A stretch of DNA of 64,000 bases from Ctena decussata (Eukaryota > Mollusca > Bivalvia > Lucinida > Lucinidae), in assembly GCA_963989385.1 (NCBI GenBank), contig OZ022506.1:61701434-61765433 (forward strand), in the 5' to 3' direction. Under the pieces are notes generated by a model. The model worked only from the letters and a program-made list of their open reading frames with translations, was not told the DNA's origin and ran no database searches. Both the position numbers and the translations under genes were made by a program. Below are positions 49,041-59,075 of the stretch, piece by piece. The first letter of the stretch is position 1, and every line of letters begins with the position of its first letter.

Positions 49041-49569
49041 ATGAACAGTGCAGACCCTGATCAGGAGGGGTCTAATAAATTATCAAAAAAATTTGCAGTT
49101 ACAGGTTTCGGTAAAAGACTAGTAAGCAAGAGTTATACAAATTCGGATATTTCGAAAATGGATGTGCAGACGACATTGGGTGAAAACATTTAGCGGACGT
49201 GATTTTGACTTGTGAATCGCTGCTAAAGGCTTAATAAATCATAATAGCTGACCATGGCCTGAAACGAGGATTTTGATAGAAATATGAAGTGAGTGTTGGT
49301 CGTATCTAGGTAATGAAGAAAGTGCCCGAACATCTGCAGAGTGGTCGATTTTATGCAATAACATCGATCGAATATTGTATTGAATTGCATCAACATTTGC
49401 CAGGTCACGAGGGAGCTGTTGAAACCGAGGCTCCCTCGGGACCTGGCAAATGTTAAGGCATGAAAAAACATGTTTGGTCCCTTTAATGAATTTTCATGCG
49501 GTAAAATGCAGATACCGTGTCGATTTTGCAACAAGGCATTATCTAAGAGCCGTTTCCAAGCAAGCTGTA
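49041..49569. other. no gene recognised
   Basis: One inverted pair: GCCAGGTCACGAGGG at 49399 and CTCGGGACCTGGC at 49434. Nothing else was supported. Confidence 0.4.
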
Positions 49570-49795
49570 CAGGGGCGTAACTAGGGGCAGTTTCATAATA
49601 CGCACAACCATGTTTTATTCTCTACTTCTTGAAGGGAAAGCTAGTATTTCAACCACTTTGGTAATTGGTATTGAAATCTTGTCTAATTTATAACTTTTCA
49701 GCATGCAAATATGCAAGTGCGTTTTGAAAATTTGTCAGTTTTGACAAAATTTCAATACGCACTTGCGTATTTGCCGTATAGGTAGCTACGCCCTT
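49570..49795. mobile_element. 226-bp MITE with 6-bp flank
   Basis: The ends CAGGGGCGTAACTA and TAGCTACGCCCTT are inverse. Direct GCTGTA flanks lie at 49564-49569 and 49796-49801. An inner stem AAATGCAAGTGCGTTTTGAAA / TTTCAATACGCACTTGCG is present. The superfamily is uncertain (hAT-like ends, but a 6-bp flank). Confidence 0.65.
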
Positions 49796-50280
49796 GCTGT
49801 ATTTTTACAAACGTCTGTCTGACTTTGCTCGAGGTTGGGTAGAAATACATAGCGAGTAGCATAAATTAAAATAAATATTAAACAAATTAATAATAATAAT
49901 AATTACAATAATAAAACACTTAAATAGTCTCTTCCTTCGAACTAAGACCACGGGGCCGAGGACTTTAAGGGAAGTAAGTTCGTGTGATGAAAACTGGCGT
50001 TTTATTGATAAGTATTTTTCGAACATGTTTTGTTTTTTATCGATTAGATACATCTAAAACAGGCTGACGAGCTCAGTATTTCATAATTATTTTAATTGTA
50101 CAAGTATAAAACGCGGACTTGCAATTTCAGGCCTTAAAATAAAGGTCTCCTTAACCTTAAGTAACGATTTATTTCCGGGTTCAGGAATCTGCACTTTTCC
50201 GTATACAGTATTATGGAAAAAATGAACCATTTTCTTAATCGTCCAAAAAATTAACCTAGGTCCCCATCTTGTATTTATTT

Positions 50281-50402
50281 GAGCCGTGCCACGACAAAAG
50301 CAACAAAAAGGTATGTGCACCCAACGAGACTGAGATCAGCCTAGGCATCCGCCCAGTCTAATCAAAGTCTTTGCTGTGGTCTTAAAGGGTAGCCAAGGGT
50401 TT
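50281..50402. repeat. palindromic bivalve repeat, copy 7 (left half only)
   Basis: It starts GAGCCGTGCCACGAC, passes GATCAGCCTAGGCATCCGCC and ends in the GGTAGCCAAGGG centre. The right arm is absent. Confidence 0.8.
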
Positions 50403-50459
50403 TGGCTCCGAATTCGGTAGTGACACGTATTACACCATCCCTTTGACTTTGGGGATCTG

Positions 50460-50700
50460 GGGCCGAGTGCACAAAGCAAACGTAAGCCAACGCCCGACGT
50501 ACGTCCGTCGTAAAAGTGTCGCAGAATTTTAATCCGTGTGCACAACCGAGGCGTGTCGTAAACTAAGTCGTAAAATAGCTTCAAAACTCACAAATCTCTT
50601 CGTGCACTTGCATTAAAACACAGTCGTAGTAGAGACTTAGTTCCGCCGACGTTTGTAAGCTACGCCGGCGTAGTTTACGCCTCCTTTGTGCACTCGGCCC
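50460..50700. mobile_element. 241-bp Harbinger-like MITE, CTG duplication
   Basis: GGGCCGAGTGCACAAAG and CTTTGTGCACTCGGCCC are perfect inverse ends, flanked by direct CTG (50457-50459 and 50701-50703). Confidence 0.85.
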
Positions 50701-51122
50701 CTGAAACGTTTCTTTTCAAAGAGATTGAGATGCTTGGAATTATTTTCGGGAAACTTGATGGCATGCTCTTAATTTTGTTAACAAACACACACGGTCAAAA
50801 CCCATTCACGGCTTATTTATTTTAGGAGATTTAGTTTACTATTCCATCTCAAAATGAAATTGCTTATAGTATGAACAAAATATTGAAAACTGTTGTTAGC
50901 AATCAAAGTTAAGAAGACCAAAGGTAGGCATACTTTGGGGGAAGGGTAGGGGTGGGGCGAGGATGAGGTGGTGGGTTGAATTACGGCAATGTTGTTGTGG
51001 CAATTAATTCAATTATTATGAAGAACACCACCATTTAATGCACATTGTGGGGTCTGCTTTTTCATTTTCTACTCAAAAAAAAAAAAAAAATAGAAAAAAA
51101 AAGACGATTATAATAATATATA

Positions 51123-52018
51123 CGAGGGGCGTTCGAAAAGTAATGCAAATGACGTAATTTCTCGGTAACCAATATAAAAACAGAACTTCTGATTGCAAAA
51201 ACACATAAAGCTATATTATGCGTAGAAAAGTCTGCAAACACGGTGTATTTCTTTAAAAAGGGCGCATTTTTATTTTCTTTGAAATAGGTATACCCTAAAG
51301 ACACTGCAAAATTTTAGTTTAGTAGGCCGTAATTTATATACCGTCAGTCTTTGATTTGTTTTTATTTTTGCAACTTAAAGACAATGCCCAGGCAATGTTG
51401 TCCTGAAAATATCGCGGATTTTTTTTTTAATCTGGGTTCCATACTGGCCCGAGAATAGGGATTATGTAGTAGCAATTTACTAGCAAATTCCCCATTTCTA
51501 CCAAAAATTAAATGATTTCGTAATGAAAACAAGCGTATTAGCATTCAAAATCTTTTCAGCAAGAGCATTTACATGGGTCAACGAAAACCTGTCAATAAAT
51601 TCAAATTAATGCCAAAAACGAAACTTCTACAAGCTTTTAAAAATATCGGTAACGTCATAAGAATTGCGCATTGCCTTGCCAAGAATAAATCGATAACAAT
51701 TGCCACCCTTCTAACTTTTGTATCAATATTGTAGGCAACAATGGACAAGCAATTGACAAAGATTAATTTTGTATTTTCAATGATATTTGACTTGAATGCC
51801 CATCACTGAAACTATTTTACATAAGAAATTAGCCCAGTGGCATGACAGGGGCCTAATAAAATGCGTTGTAAGTCAATATGAAAAGGTGTCTTTGTACAGC
51901 GTTTGGTATCATTGTAAAGACAAAATGTAGTGTTTTCAGCATATGCATAGCATTTGTACCCAGTCTTCCCCTAAACAAAGTTATGAGGCCATTTGCATTA
52001 CTTTTCGAACGCCCCTCG
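51123..52018. mobile_element. deleted mariner element (Tc1/mariner)
   Basis: CGAGGGGCGTTCGAAAAGTA at 51123 and its complement ending at 52018 are perfect over ~29 bases, flanked by TA on both sides. GGGGCGTTCGAAAAG is a typical mariner tip. The 896-bp length is shorter than an active element (about 1.3 kb), and no D,D34D transposase remnant was recognised. Confidence 0.9.
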
Positions 52019-52283
52019 TATAATGTGCCCTTAATTTGTCTGGAGAAAACAAAATAACCCTTAGAGGCCTGATTAATATTACTCGACATGTAGAAGTGCA
52101 AACGAGATCTATACAAATTTATTAACAAAAAGCAGTACATTGAAATGCAATAGTTTTCAATAGAAGAAAAGCCTCAAACCATTCATCCGCCATTCCTCAG
52201 GTATGTTTATTTCAAAAATAGTTGAGACTAAACTGTTGCAGCCAGCAATAAGATCCTATATGGAATCAATAGCTAAGACATAT

Positions 52284-52520
52284 GAGCCGCGGCACGAGAA
52301 AACCAACAATGTGGTTGTGCGCCCAGCGCAGACTCAGATCAGCCTAGTCAACCCCCCAGTTTGACTAGACTTTTCATTAAGTACTCAAAGGGTAGCTAAG
52401 GGTCTAAGCTACCTCCATGCGGTCAGCGAAGACTCTGATCAGACTGGGCGGATGCCCAGGCTGATCTGAGTCTGCACTGGGCGCACAACCACATTATTGG
52501 TTTTCTCGTGTCGCGGCTCA
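52284..52520. repeat. palindromic bivalve repeat, copy 8 (full length)
   Basis: It starts GAGCCGCGGCACGAG and ends CTCGTGTCGCGGCTC. It lies 317 bases before the sushi exon. Confidence 0.95.
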
Positions 52521-52836
52521 TATATGTGCATCAGTTGTGGTGCATAGTACCATCCAAACGAAAAACAATATGATAGGCTCCAAACCTTTTGATTCCCCCT
52601 CGTACATTTAATTTAATGTATTTTCCTCAATCATTTTTTTAACTACGGCGGAGGACCGGACATATTTCTCAACATTCTGTTCAGTGTAGTTCGGCGTTAG
52701 TAGGATTTTCTGGCGTTGGTGAAATATCAAGTTTGATAAGCATGATGTATATTTGTCCTTTTTTGTGACTTTTATTTCCAAAGAGTTGATAGAAGCTTAG
52801 TAATATGTTGATATTTTTGCTACCCATTAATTTCAG

Positions 52837-53031
52837 CTGCGGTGCTATGTCCTAAGGAAATAAATAATGGTCATGTTGAAGACTCCTGCAGTCGAAATGA
52901 TTTGGCTAATTGTGGGTACGACTGTGTGGACCACTGCTATAAAAATTTTGATGTGAGAAGGCTGATCTGCAGAAATGGTACCTGGTATAGTGCTCGCCAT
53001 TTGACTATGGATCAGGAAAGTCTTTGCACAT
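52837..53031 (+). CDS. sushi/CCP-domain exon
   Basis: A 195-base exon between acceptor CCCATTAATTTCAG (ending 52836) and donor GTAAGC (53032). It begins with two bases and ends with one base of split codons, so it is a symmetrical phase 1-1 module, the classical sushi exon. Between them lie 64 codons. The peptide has LCPKEINNGHVEDSC near the start, a central ANCGYDC, ICRNGTWYS and a final SLCT, the expected C...NG.V...C...Y.C...C.NGTW...LC order of a complement control protein module of molluscan type, with extra cysteines. Sushi modules bind protein or glycan ligands outside the cell. Reading on past the donor ends after four codons, confirming an intron. It is probably one exon of the gene continuing at 55991 and 59076; upstream exons were not found. 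Confidence 0.8.
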
Positions 53032-53101
53032 GTAAGCACTCATAACAAACTGGTTTCCCATAAGGCTTGACCCTACATTGTATTTTACAATATACACATA
53101 T

Positions 53102-53315
53102 GAGCTGCGACACGGCAAAACCAACAAAGTAGCATGGCGCCCAGCAAAGATTCAGATCAGCCGACGCATCCGTCCAGTCTGACCAGTCTTAGCTGTCAAC
53201 ATGAAACGAGCTTTGGTTATCCTCTTTTAATGCGCACAGTAAAGATTCTGATCAGACTAGGCTGATCTGAGTCTTCTCTTGGAGAACATTGTTGGTATTG
53301 TCGTGTCATGGCTCA
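53102..53315. repeat. palindromic bivalve repeat, copy 9 (diverged)
   Basis: It starts GAGCTGCGACACGGC and ends TCGTGTCATGGCTC. It lies in the intron just 70 bases after the sushi exon. Confidence 0.85.
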
Positions 53316-53688
53316 TGTACTCGTATTTTTACCATTGTTAAATTTATGATATCGGATTGAGGTCATTTTCGTTGCAAACTAAAATGACAAAAAATGCCTT
53401 TTCAACGCTTTTTGATCAGAAACTCAAGGGTGGTTTAATTGTTTAAATGATCCAATAATGGTCAACCATTGCGGAAAGCTTGCAACGAAACTTCATAATG
53501 AAATATATTAGATTTCCATGATTTTGTTTACCATTGGTAGAGCGATAGGTCTCTAAAGGCTGTTTCTACTGGTACATGTAGAATCTAGTAATGAAACTCG
53601 ATGTTCAAATATTTATAAATATTTATAAAATGTACAACAGCAAATTGTTTTGGAAATTGCAAATGCTCCGATCAGACATGGGATATTT

Positions 53689-53925
53689 GAGCCGCGACGC
53701 GACAAAACCAACAATGTGGTTGTGCGCCCAGCGCAGACTCAGATCAGCCTGGGCATCCGCCCAGTCTGATCAGAGTCTTCGCCGTCCGCATGGAGGTAGC
53801 TTAGACCCTTAGCTACCCTTTGAGTACTTAACGAAGAGTGTGGCCACCCTCGGCGGATGCCCAGGTTGATCTGAGTATGCGCTGGGCGCACAACCACATT
53901 GTTGGTTTTCTCGTGTCGCAGCTCA
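53689..53925. repeat. palindromic bivalve repeat, copy 10 (full length)
   Basis: It starts GAGCCGCGACGCGAC and ends CTCGTGTCGCAGCTC, within the same intron. Confidence 0.95.
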
Positions 53926-54014
53926 TTTGTCGGTTGGTATTGAGACGGATAACTTTGGGATAGTTTGGGAAGTTTTAACGGACAGCTGTCCAAGCTGCTC
54001 AAAAAAGGAGATAT

Positions 54015-54251
54015 GAGCCGCGACACGAGAAAACCAACAATGTGGTCATGCGCCCAACGCAGACTCAGATCAGCCTGGGCATTCGCCCGGTCTTATCAGA
54101 CTCTTTATTAAGCACTTAAAGGGTAGCCAAGGGACTAAGCTACCTTCATGCGGACAGCGACGACTCTGATCAGACTGGGCGGATGCCCAGGCTGATCTGC
54201 GTCTGCGCTGGGCGCACAACCAGATTGTTGGTTTTGTCATGTCGCCGCTCA
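54015..54251. repeat. palindromic bivalve repeat, copy 11 (full length)
   Basis: It starts GAGCCGCGACACGAG and ends CATGTCGCCGCTC. Only 89 bases separate it from copy 10. Confidence 0.95.
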
Positions 54252-54797
54252 TATATATTTAACAGAAAGTCCGGAACCTACTACATGGCCAAAAACCTTC
54301 GCTACATCACGTGATTGTAATGAATAGGTCCACGGGATATTTATAGAAATCTTGTGTGCATCAAGTAAGACCCTGTCTGATATAATCTTTAATACTGGTC
54401 AGATTTGCGTAAAATTTGAAGCAGACACCCCGCAAAAATTTTTGAAATATGCCAATCTCATTAAATATTCTGACAAAAATCTGGATCAATAGTTACTGAC
54501 GTGCAACCACTTTTTTCTCTTGTTGCTCGTCAATTTTGTTTTAAATCAAAATTTGTCCGGAAATTTAATTAGATGGGCATATTTTAATCAATTTTGCGGG
54601 GTATCTGCTTTTAAATTACATGCAAATCTGACCAGTATTAACGGAAATATCAACCACATTCTGATCTGAATCGCATATGAATTCTGTAAATATCCCGTGG
54701 ACCCGCCGTGTACTATGAAGTAATTCCACAAAATGAATTTTCCCATAGACTTCAGTGTATTCTCATGTACACGGGAAATTATATTTTGGCATTTCTG

Positions 54798-54975
54798 AGT
54801 GAGTGAGTGAGTGAGTGAGTGAACTCGGGTTTAACGTCCCACCAACAACGAGGTCATATGGAGACGGGACCAAGGTTTAAAGTCTCATCCGAAAGACAGG
54901 AGAAGCGGGGGATCGAACTTGCGATCCCTGGATTGGTAGTCTGGAGTGTTATCCACTACGCTACAGCCACTCCTG
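54798..54975 (-). repeat. tRNA-derived SINE
   Basis: In reverse: AGGAGTGGCTGTAGCGTAGT head (A box), AAGTTCGATCCCCCG (B box) and a body with GTGGGACGTTAAACCCGAG. A CACT tail follows, seen on the plus strand as GAGT repeats at 54798-54822. Confidence 0.8.
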
Positions 54976-55434
54976 GCATTTCTGATAAACGGATTACAAA
55001 ACATTTGGCCCTGATAGAAAGCTGAACAAATACAGCATGCAATGTATTTGTTTCATTTCAGTGGTTTACCCTATACTCAAACAGCATGATTTTAACTTTA
55101 ACGTTTAAGTTTTTGGTGTAAAATTTTTGTGACATCTTCATTTAGTAACGTCAGTGGAAACTTGGTAACTTCAATTTACACTCAGTTTGACAAGCTGTTT
55201 CTTAACGCTGAGGGATCAGAATTTAGTTCTGTAAATAATGTTAATTGCATTGTTCATTTAGCTTTTCAACCATAGTAATTATTTGTTGCTTGACCTAAGG
55301 CAACTGCGAGAATTAATTTTCTTTTAAAGCTGCAAATGCACTAAGTCTATGGGAAAATATTTTTGTGGAAATACTTTTGACCCTTGACTGTAAGTACGTC
55401 ACCATATTTTTCCGCCATTTTTACAAAACGTGTG

Positions 55435-55465
55435 TGTGTGTGAGAGAGGGGGGGGGGGGGGGGGT
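55435..55465. repeat. TG, GA and poly-G run
   Basis: GTGTGTGTGAGAGAGG runs into about 17 consecutive G. A long G run in an intron can be an assembly weak point. Confidence 0.9.
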
Positions 55466-55585
55466 GCAATTTCCGTCACTTACGAAGCTTTTCCAAACTT
55501 GGGTCAACTTAACTTTCAGCTTCTTCCACCGAATGTGTTTCTTTTACTTACTGAGTAGATCCGTTTTAAAAGGTTTTCAGTTTAG

Positions 55586-55804
55586 GGGCCGTATTCACAA
55601 AGCCACTTAAGTCGTTGCTATGCGGTTGCTAAGGCCAAATATCTATAAAGGAGATTCCCTACAACTATAAAATTTGGTCTGGAGGAACAGTCTGTAAGAC
55701 TGTTCCTCCAGAGAAAATTGCATAGTTGTAGAGAATCTCCTTCAAAGAAATTTAGCCTTAGCAACAGCATAGCAACCACTTAAGTTGTTTTATGAATACG
55801 GCCC
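55586..55804. mobile_element. 219-bp palindromic Harbinger-like MITE, TAG duplication
   Basis: GGGCCGTATTCACAAAG...ATGAATACGGCCC with direct TAG flanks (55583-55585, 55805-55807). The inner arms GGAGATTCCCTACAACTAT and CTGGAGGAACAGTCT pair with inverse copies. A second member is at 57679-57898. Confidence 0.9.
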
Positions 55805-55990
55805 TAGGTCTCGTCTCGTTTCCCAGGGAAGCAAACAGGAAAGTGTACGAGTTGTCTCGGTTAGGAAAAGAATGGCTAGAAAAACATGGCTATGTACCCA
55901 TAGCCCTTCAGCGCATTTGAAACAAATTATTTATTTCTCATGTGGCCTTTCTGTGGAAATCAGTGGTAATATCTAAACTATTAATTCCAG

Positions 55991-56069
55991 GTCAGGACCA
56001 TTCTGATACGCCATCATCTAAAACCATCTTTGGTGTTACACTCGGTTTAACCGTATTTTTGGTATTATG
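55991..56069 (+). CDS. probable transmembrane exon of the sushi gene
   Basis: A good acceptor (CTAAACTATTAATTCCAG, ending 55990) is followed by two bases that complete the split codon of the sushi exon, then 25 open codons. After a short Ser/Asp-rich linker these encode TIFGVTLGLTVFLVL, a membrane-spanning start. A weak donor, GTGCAA at 56070, would end the exon in phase 2, as the tail exon at 59076 requires. However, that junction would create a TGA. If instead the exon is not spliced, the frame continues through a fuller hydrophobic span (to NIYIF) and stops about 16 codons later, giving a tail-less membrane protein. Phase and hydrophobicity support the exon; its exact end is open. Confidence 0.5.
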
Positions 56070-56150
56070 GTGCAATATTTACATTTTTAGTGCAGAGCTC
56101 CATGTAAACCTAACTAAGTGATGCGGGAGTCAGTTTTGTTTACAAGTCAA

Positions 56151-56606
56151 TAATTACATTGTGTCACGCGCTTTAGAGTGACAGCTCATCTCACTAACTA
56201 GCGCGTGAAATCTACAACATTCCATGTACTTGAATGGCTAGTAAACATTGAGTGACAGCTCGCTACGCCTACTTGCACGTGAAATCTACAGCAGGAGGTG
56301 GAATTTACTTGTAGGCAGTGACAATGCGGCTGTTCCAAACTATTGCAAAATTTGACCGGTAATGTTTTTAAAACGATTTTTATATATGTATTTCTTATTT
56401 TTATTTACCTTTTTATTGATCAAAAGCATCGTTTAATAATATAAATATAAGGAATGAATGTTATTTTTTAAACGTTTACTGAAGTATAAACTACATCGGG
56501 TCACGAACAAAGTTTACGTAAACCCCTTCGGGGTTCACTTACTTTGCTCGTGACCCGATGTAGTTTATACTTCAGTAAACGTTAAAAAAATAACATTCAT
56601 TCCTTA
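56151..56606. repeat. diverged single copy of the hairpin unit at 10111-10838
   Basis: It starts TAATTACATTGTGTCACGCG and ends in a near-perfect hairpin (56449-56605) with tip CCCCTTCGGGG, as in the 364-bp units. The CRE-rich middle is replaced by other sequence with two related GTGACAGCTC...GCACGTGAAATCTACA segments. Confidence 0.8.
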
Positions 56607-56772
56607 ATTACTGTTTATAAAGTAAGTATACTATGACCTTAAGAGGGCTTGTGTCTTTAAGTTTTTTACATGTTTATAGGTGTTACGGCTTTTTCAAGAT
56701 AATTTAACTTAAGTCATGCCGATTGGTAAGCCAGGATGTCCGAAAACCGGAGCTCCCGAGAAAAAACACCTG

Positions 56773-57011
56773 GGCCCGGTTGTTCAAAGCATCGTTAGCC
56801 TAACGAGCTCGTTAAGAGGCCAGCTCGTTAAGTGTTTTACTACTTCATAACCAAATATACTGATATTTTTGTTGAAACGTGCGAAAAGCTTTTGCAGTGC
56901 AAAAGCTTCTCACATTTTTTCAACAAAAATAATGGCGTATTTGAGATATTAATATTTGAAATTTTAAGGAAATTTTAACTAACGATGTCGTTAGTTTTGA
57001 ACAACTGGGCT
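56773..57011. mobile_element. 239-bp Harbinger-like MITE, CTG duplication
   Basis: GGCCCGGTTGTTCAAAGC...TTTTGAACAACTGGGCT with direct CTG flanks (56770-56772, 57012-57014). TTAACGAGCTCGTTAA-type stems lie inside. Confidence 0.75.
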
Positions 57012-57054
57012 CTGACATTCTATAAGCAAAACTAGGCTTTCACACATTTACGAC

Positions 57055-57145
57055 AGCTGAGGCTCAAATCCACAGCGGTTAGAGACCTAACTATTAGGAG
57101 TCAGCGCTTTTAACCACTAGGCCACGGAGGTCCGATTCTCTTTAA
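57055..57145 (-). repeat. tRNA-derived SINE head
   Basis: In reverse it reads GGACCTCCGTGGCCTAGTGG (A box) and TGGATTTGAGCCTCA (B-box-like). Confidence 0.6.
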
Positions 57146-57349
57146 GCATTTATACTCAAGTAAACCAACCAAATCGGGCTGGCTTCGGTTGATGCGGTGA
57201 TCATCTACAGTCACAGATAAACGCCCAGAATTTGAGCATGAAAGGACCAGTCCAGGCTGTAGTCCACGATCTCAAAACAGGCCCATGAGAGTATCAGTTC
57301 AATTCTCAATATTGAGACAGTTGGGTCTGATCAAACAGCGCAGACCCAG

Positions 57350-57601
57350 GCCCCGTGTCATAATACGTTTTTCATGCTCAACTCAGCTGAGCATGAAATT
57401 TTCTCTGCTGATGAATATGAAAATGCCAACTTATGTTGGCATTTCCATATTCAAAAACAGAGAAAATTTCATACACAGCTATACTGAGCGAGAAAACAAC
57501 AGTACTCATCAATAACTTGCTATTTATTAGCAATTACATGTAGCAGGTAAAATTTCATGCTCAGCTGAGTTGAGCATAAAAATGTTTTATAACCTCGGGT
57601 C
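57350..57601. mobile_element. 252-bp Harbinger-like MITE, CAG duplication
   Basis: GCCCCGTGTCATAATACG...ATAACCTCGGGTC with direct CAG flanks (57347-57349, 57602-57604). A shared TGCTCAACTCAGCTGAGCAT stem lies near both ends, and the centre is a GCCAACTTATGTTGGC hairpin. Confidence 0.8.
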
Positions 57602-57678
57602 CAGATCTAGGTCTACTCTTATACTGGTTATCTTTTAGACGCTTTACTTCAGTGAACAACAAAACTGCTAAATTTCAG

Positions 57679-57898
57679 GGCCCGTATTTATAAAACAACT
57701 CAAGTCGTTGCTATACCGTTGCTACGGCTGAATTTCTATAAAGGAGATTCCCTACAACTGTGAAATTTGCTCTGGAGGAACAGTCTAAAATGACTGTTCC
57801 TCCAGAGTAAATTTCATAGTTGTAGGGAATCTCCAACATAGAAATGTAGCCTTAGCAACAGCATAGCAACGGCTTAAGTGGTTTTATAAATACGGCCC
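57679..57898. mobile_element. 220-bp palindromic Harbinger-like MITE, CAG duplication
   Basis: GGCCCGTATTTATAAAAC...GTTTTATAAATACGGCCC with direct CAG flanks (57676-57678, 57899-57901). Same family as 55586-55804, including the CTGGAGGAACAGTCT stem. Confidence 0.9.
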
Positions 57899-58443
57899 CA
57901 GGACAGTTACGGTAATTTATTTTGGGTGTCCAAATGTTTAGAAAGTTTACGGTATCAGGAGGAGAAAAGTAGCATCAGTCAACGAGAATCCCCTATACAG
58001 CATATCTTTATTGCTTACTAAGCGCTTTTCTTGCACACCAGACAGGGAATATCCACGAGTTTATCCTTTACCGACAATTCTTAGCTAAGCCTTGTTAACT
58101 CGCACAGGACCTGCAAAAAATCGCGAATATCAAGTACAGTACGATGCCATTTCGACTTAATACATGTATGTCCGCTAAAGACAGTCTCCAGTATGAGTTA
58201 TTTGGCTGTCGAAAACAATGAAAGTACCATTCTAATGCACTTACAAATATAACGAGACGTCTGATTGGATAACGTCAAAACTTTGCGACGGTATATTCTG
58301 CGATATACTGTCGCAAACCCAACGTCATTAAGTAAAGTCGCTTCTCATTGGCTGTCGTTTGATTTTACGTTGCTGACAGCGCTTGAATTGGGTGCAAACT
58401 AGTACATTATGAAAGGTGAAACTGTGGAAAAGTGTATTAGAAT
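57899..58443. other. no gene recognised
   Basis: A short hairpin, TTTGCGACGGTATATTC / GATATACTGTCGCAAA, lies at 58282-58317. Nothing else was supported in this intronic stretch. Confidence 0.45.
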
Positions 58444-58654
58444 GGGGATAACTGTTTTGAAAATTGTCTTTTGGGGAGGTAAATCATCGGTTTTATGGTC
58501 GCAAATTGCGTTTTTACGGCTCCGCTGGCGCGTCGCCGTAAAACGAAATTTCGGCACTAAAACCGATAATTTGGCGGAGCCGTAAAACGCAATTTGCGAC
58601 CATAAAATCGATGATTTACCTCCCCAAATGAGAATTTTCAAGACAGTTATCCCC
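58444..58654. mobile_element. 211-bp palindromic MITE
   Basis: GGGGATAACTGTTTTGAAAA...TTTTCAAGACAGTTATCCCC. The inner arms GGGGAGGTAAATCATCG and GGTCGCAAATTGCGTTTT pair with inverse copies. The element lies in the intron before the tail exon. Confidence 0.85.
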
Positions 58655-59075
58655 TAAATTTGAAATTGTCTGTGCAATCATCGGATCTTCCTGAGCGTAG
58701 AACTGATATATTATTTTTAATGTTAGAATCCATATTACATTGTACAAACGAGCCGCCAAGGAGATACCTGCGCATTTTGCGACTTAAAGCTGCAGTATTC
58801 AGAGCGGGCACATTACATCGAAATAACGGTATACTGCCGTCGAAGCCACGTCATTACGTCCGATCGACGCCAGTACGACGTCACGTGCCCGCAGGGTTCC
58901 GTGCGTCTATGCTTTAAATTGTGTTTCCATATCTGGGTGCTTACATGTAAATGGACCTTTTCCAGTTAATAAGTGCAAACTGCAAAGAACTAACCCGCCG
59001 ATGCGCAGTCTGGTATAATTTTACTTTGTCGCATATCCAATAAAAATCTTTCCTTATGAACATTATATTTTTCAG

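Noticed and set aside
49564..49801. Firm hAT assignment for the 226-bp MITE
   Set aside because: The ends look hAT-like, but the visible direct flank is 6 bp, not 8, so the superfamily was left open.
52842..53045. Sushi frame as a complete small gene starting at GTG
   Set aside because: The sequence before it is a splice acceptor and the donor GTAAGC precedes the stop. It is an internal exon.
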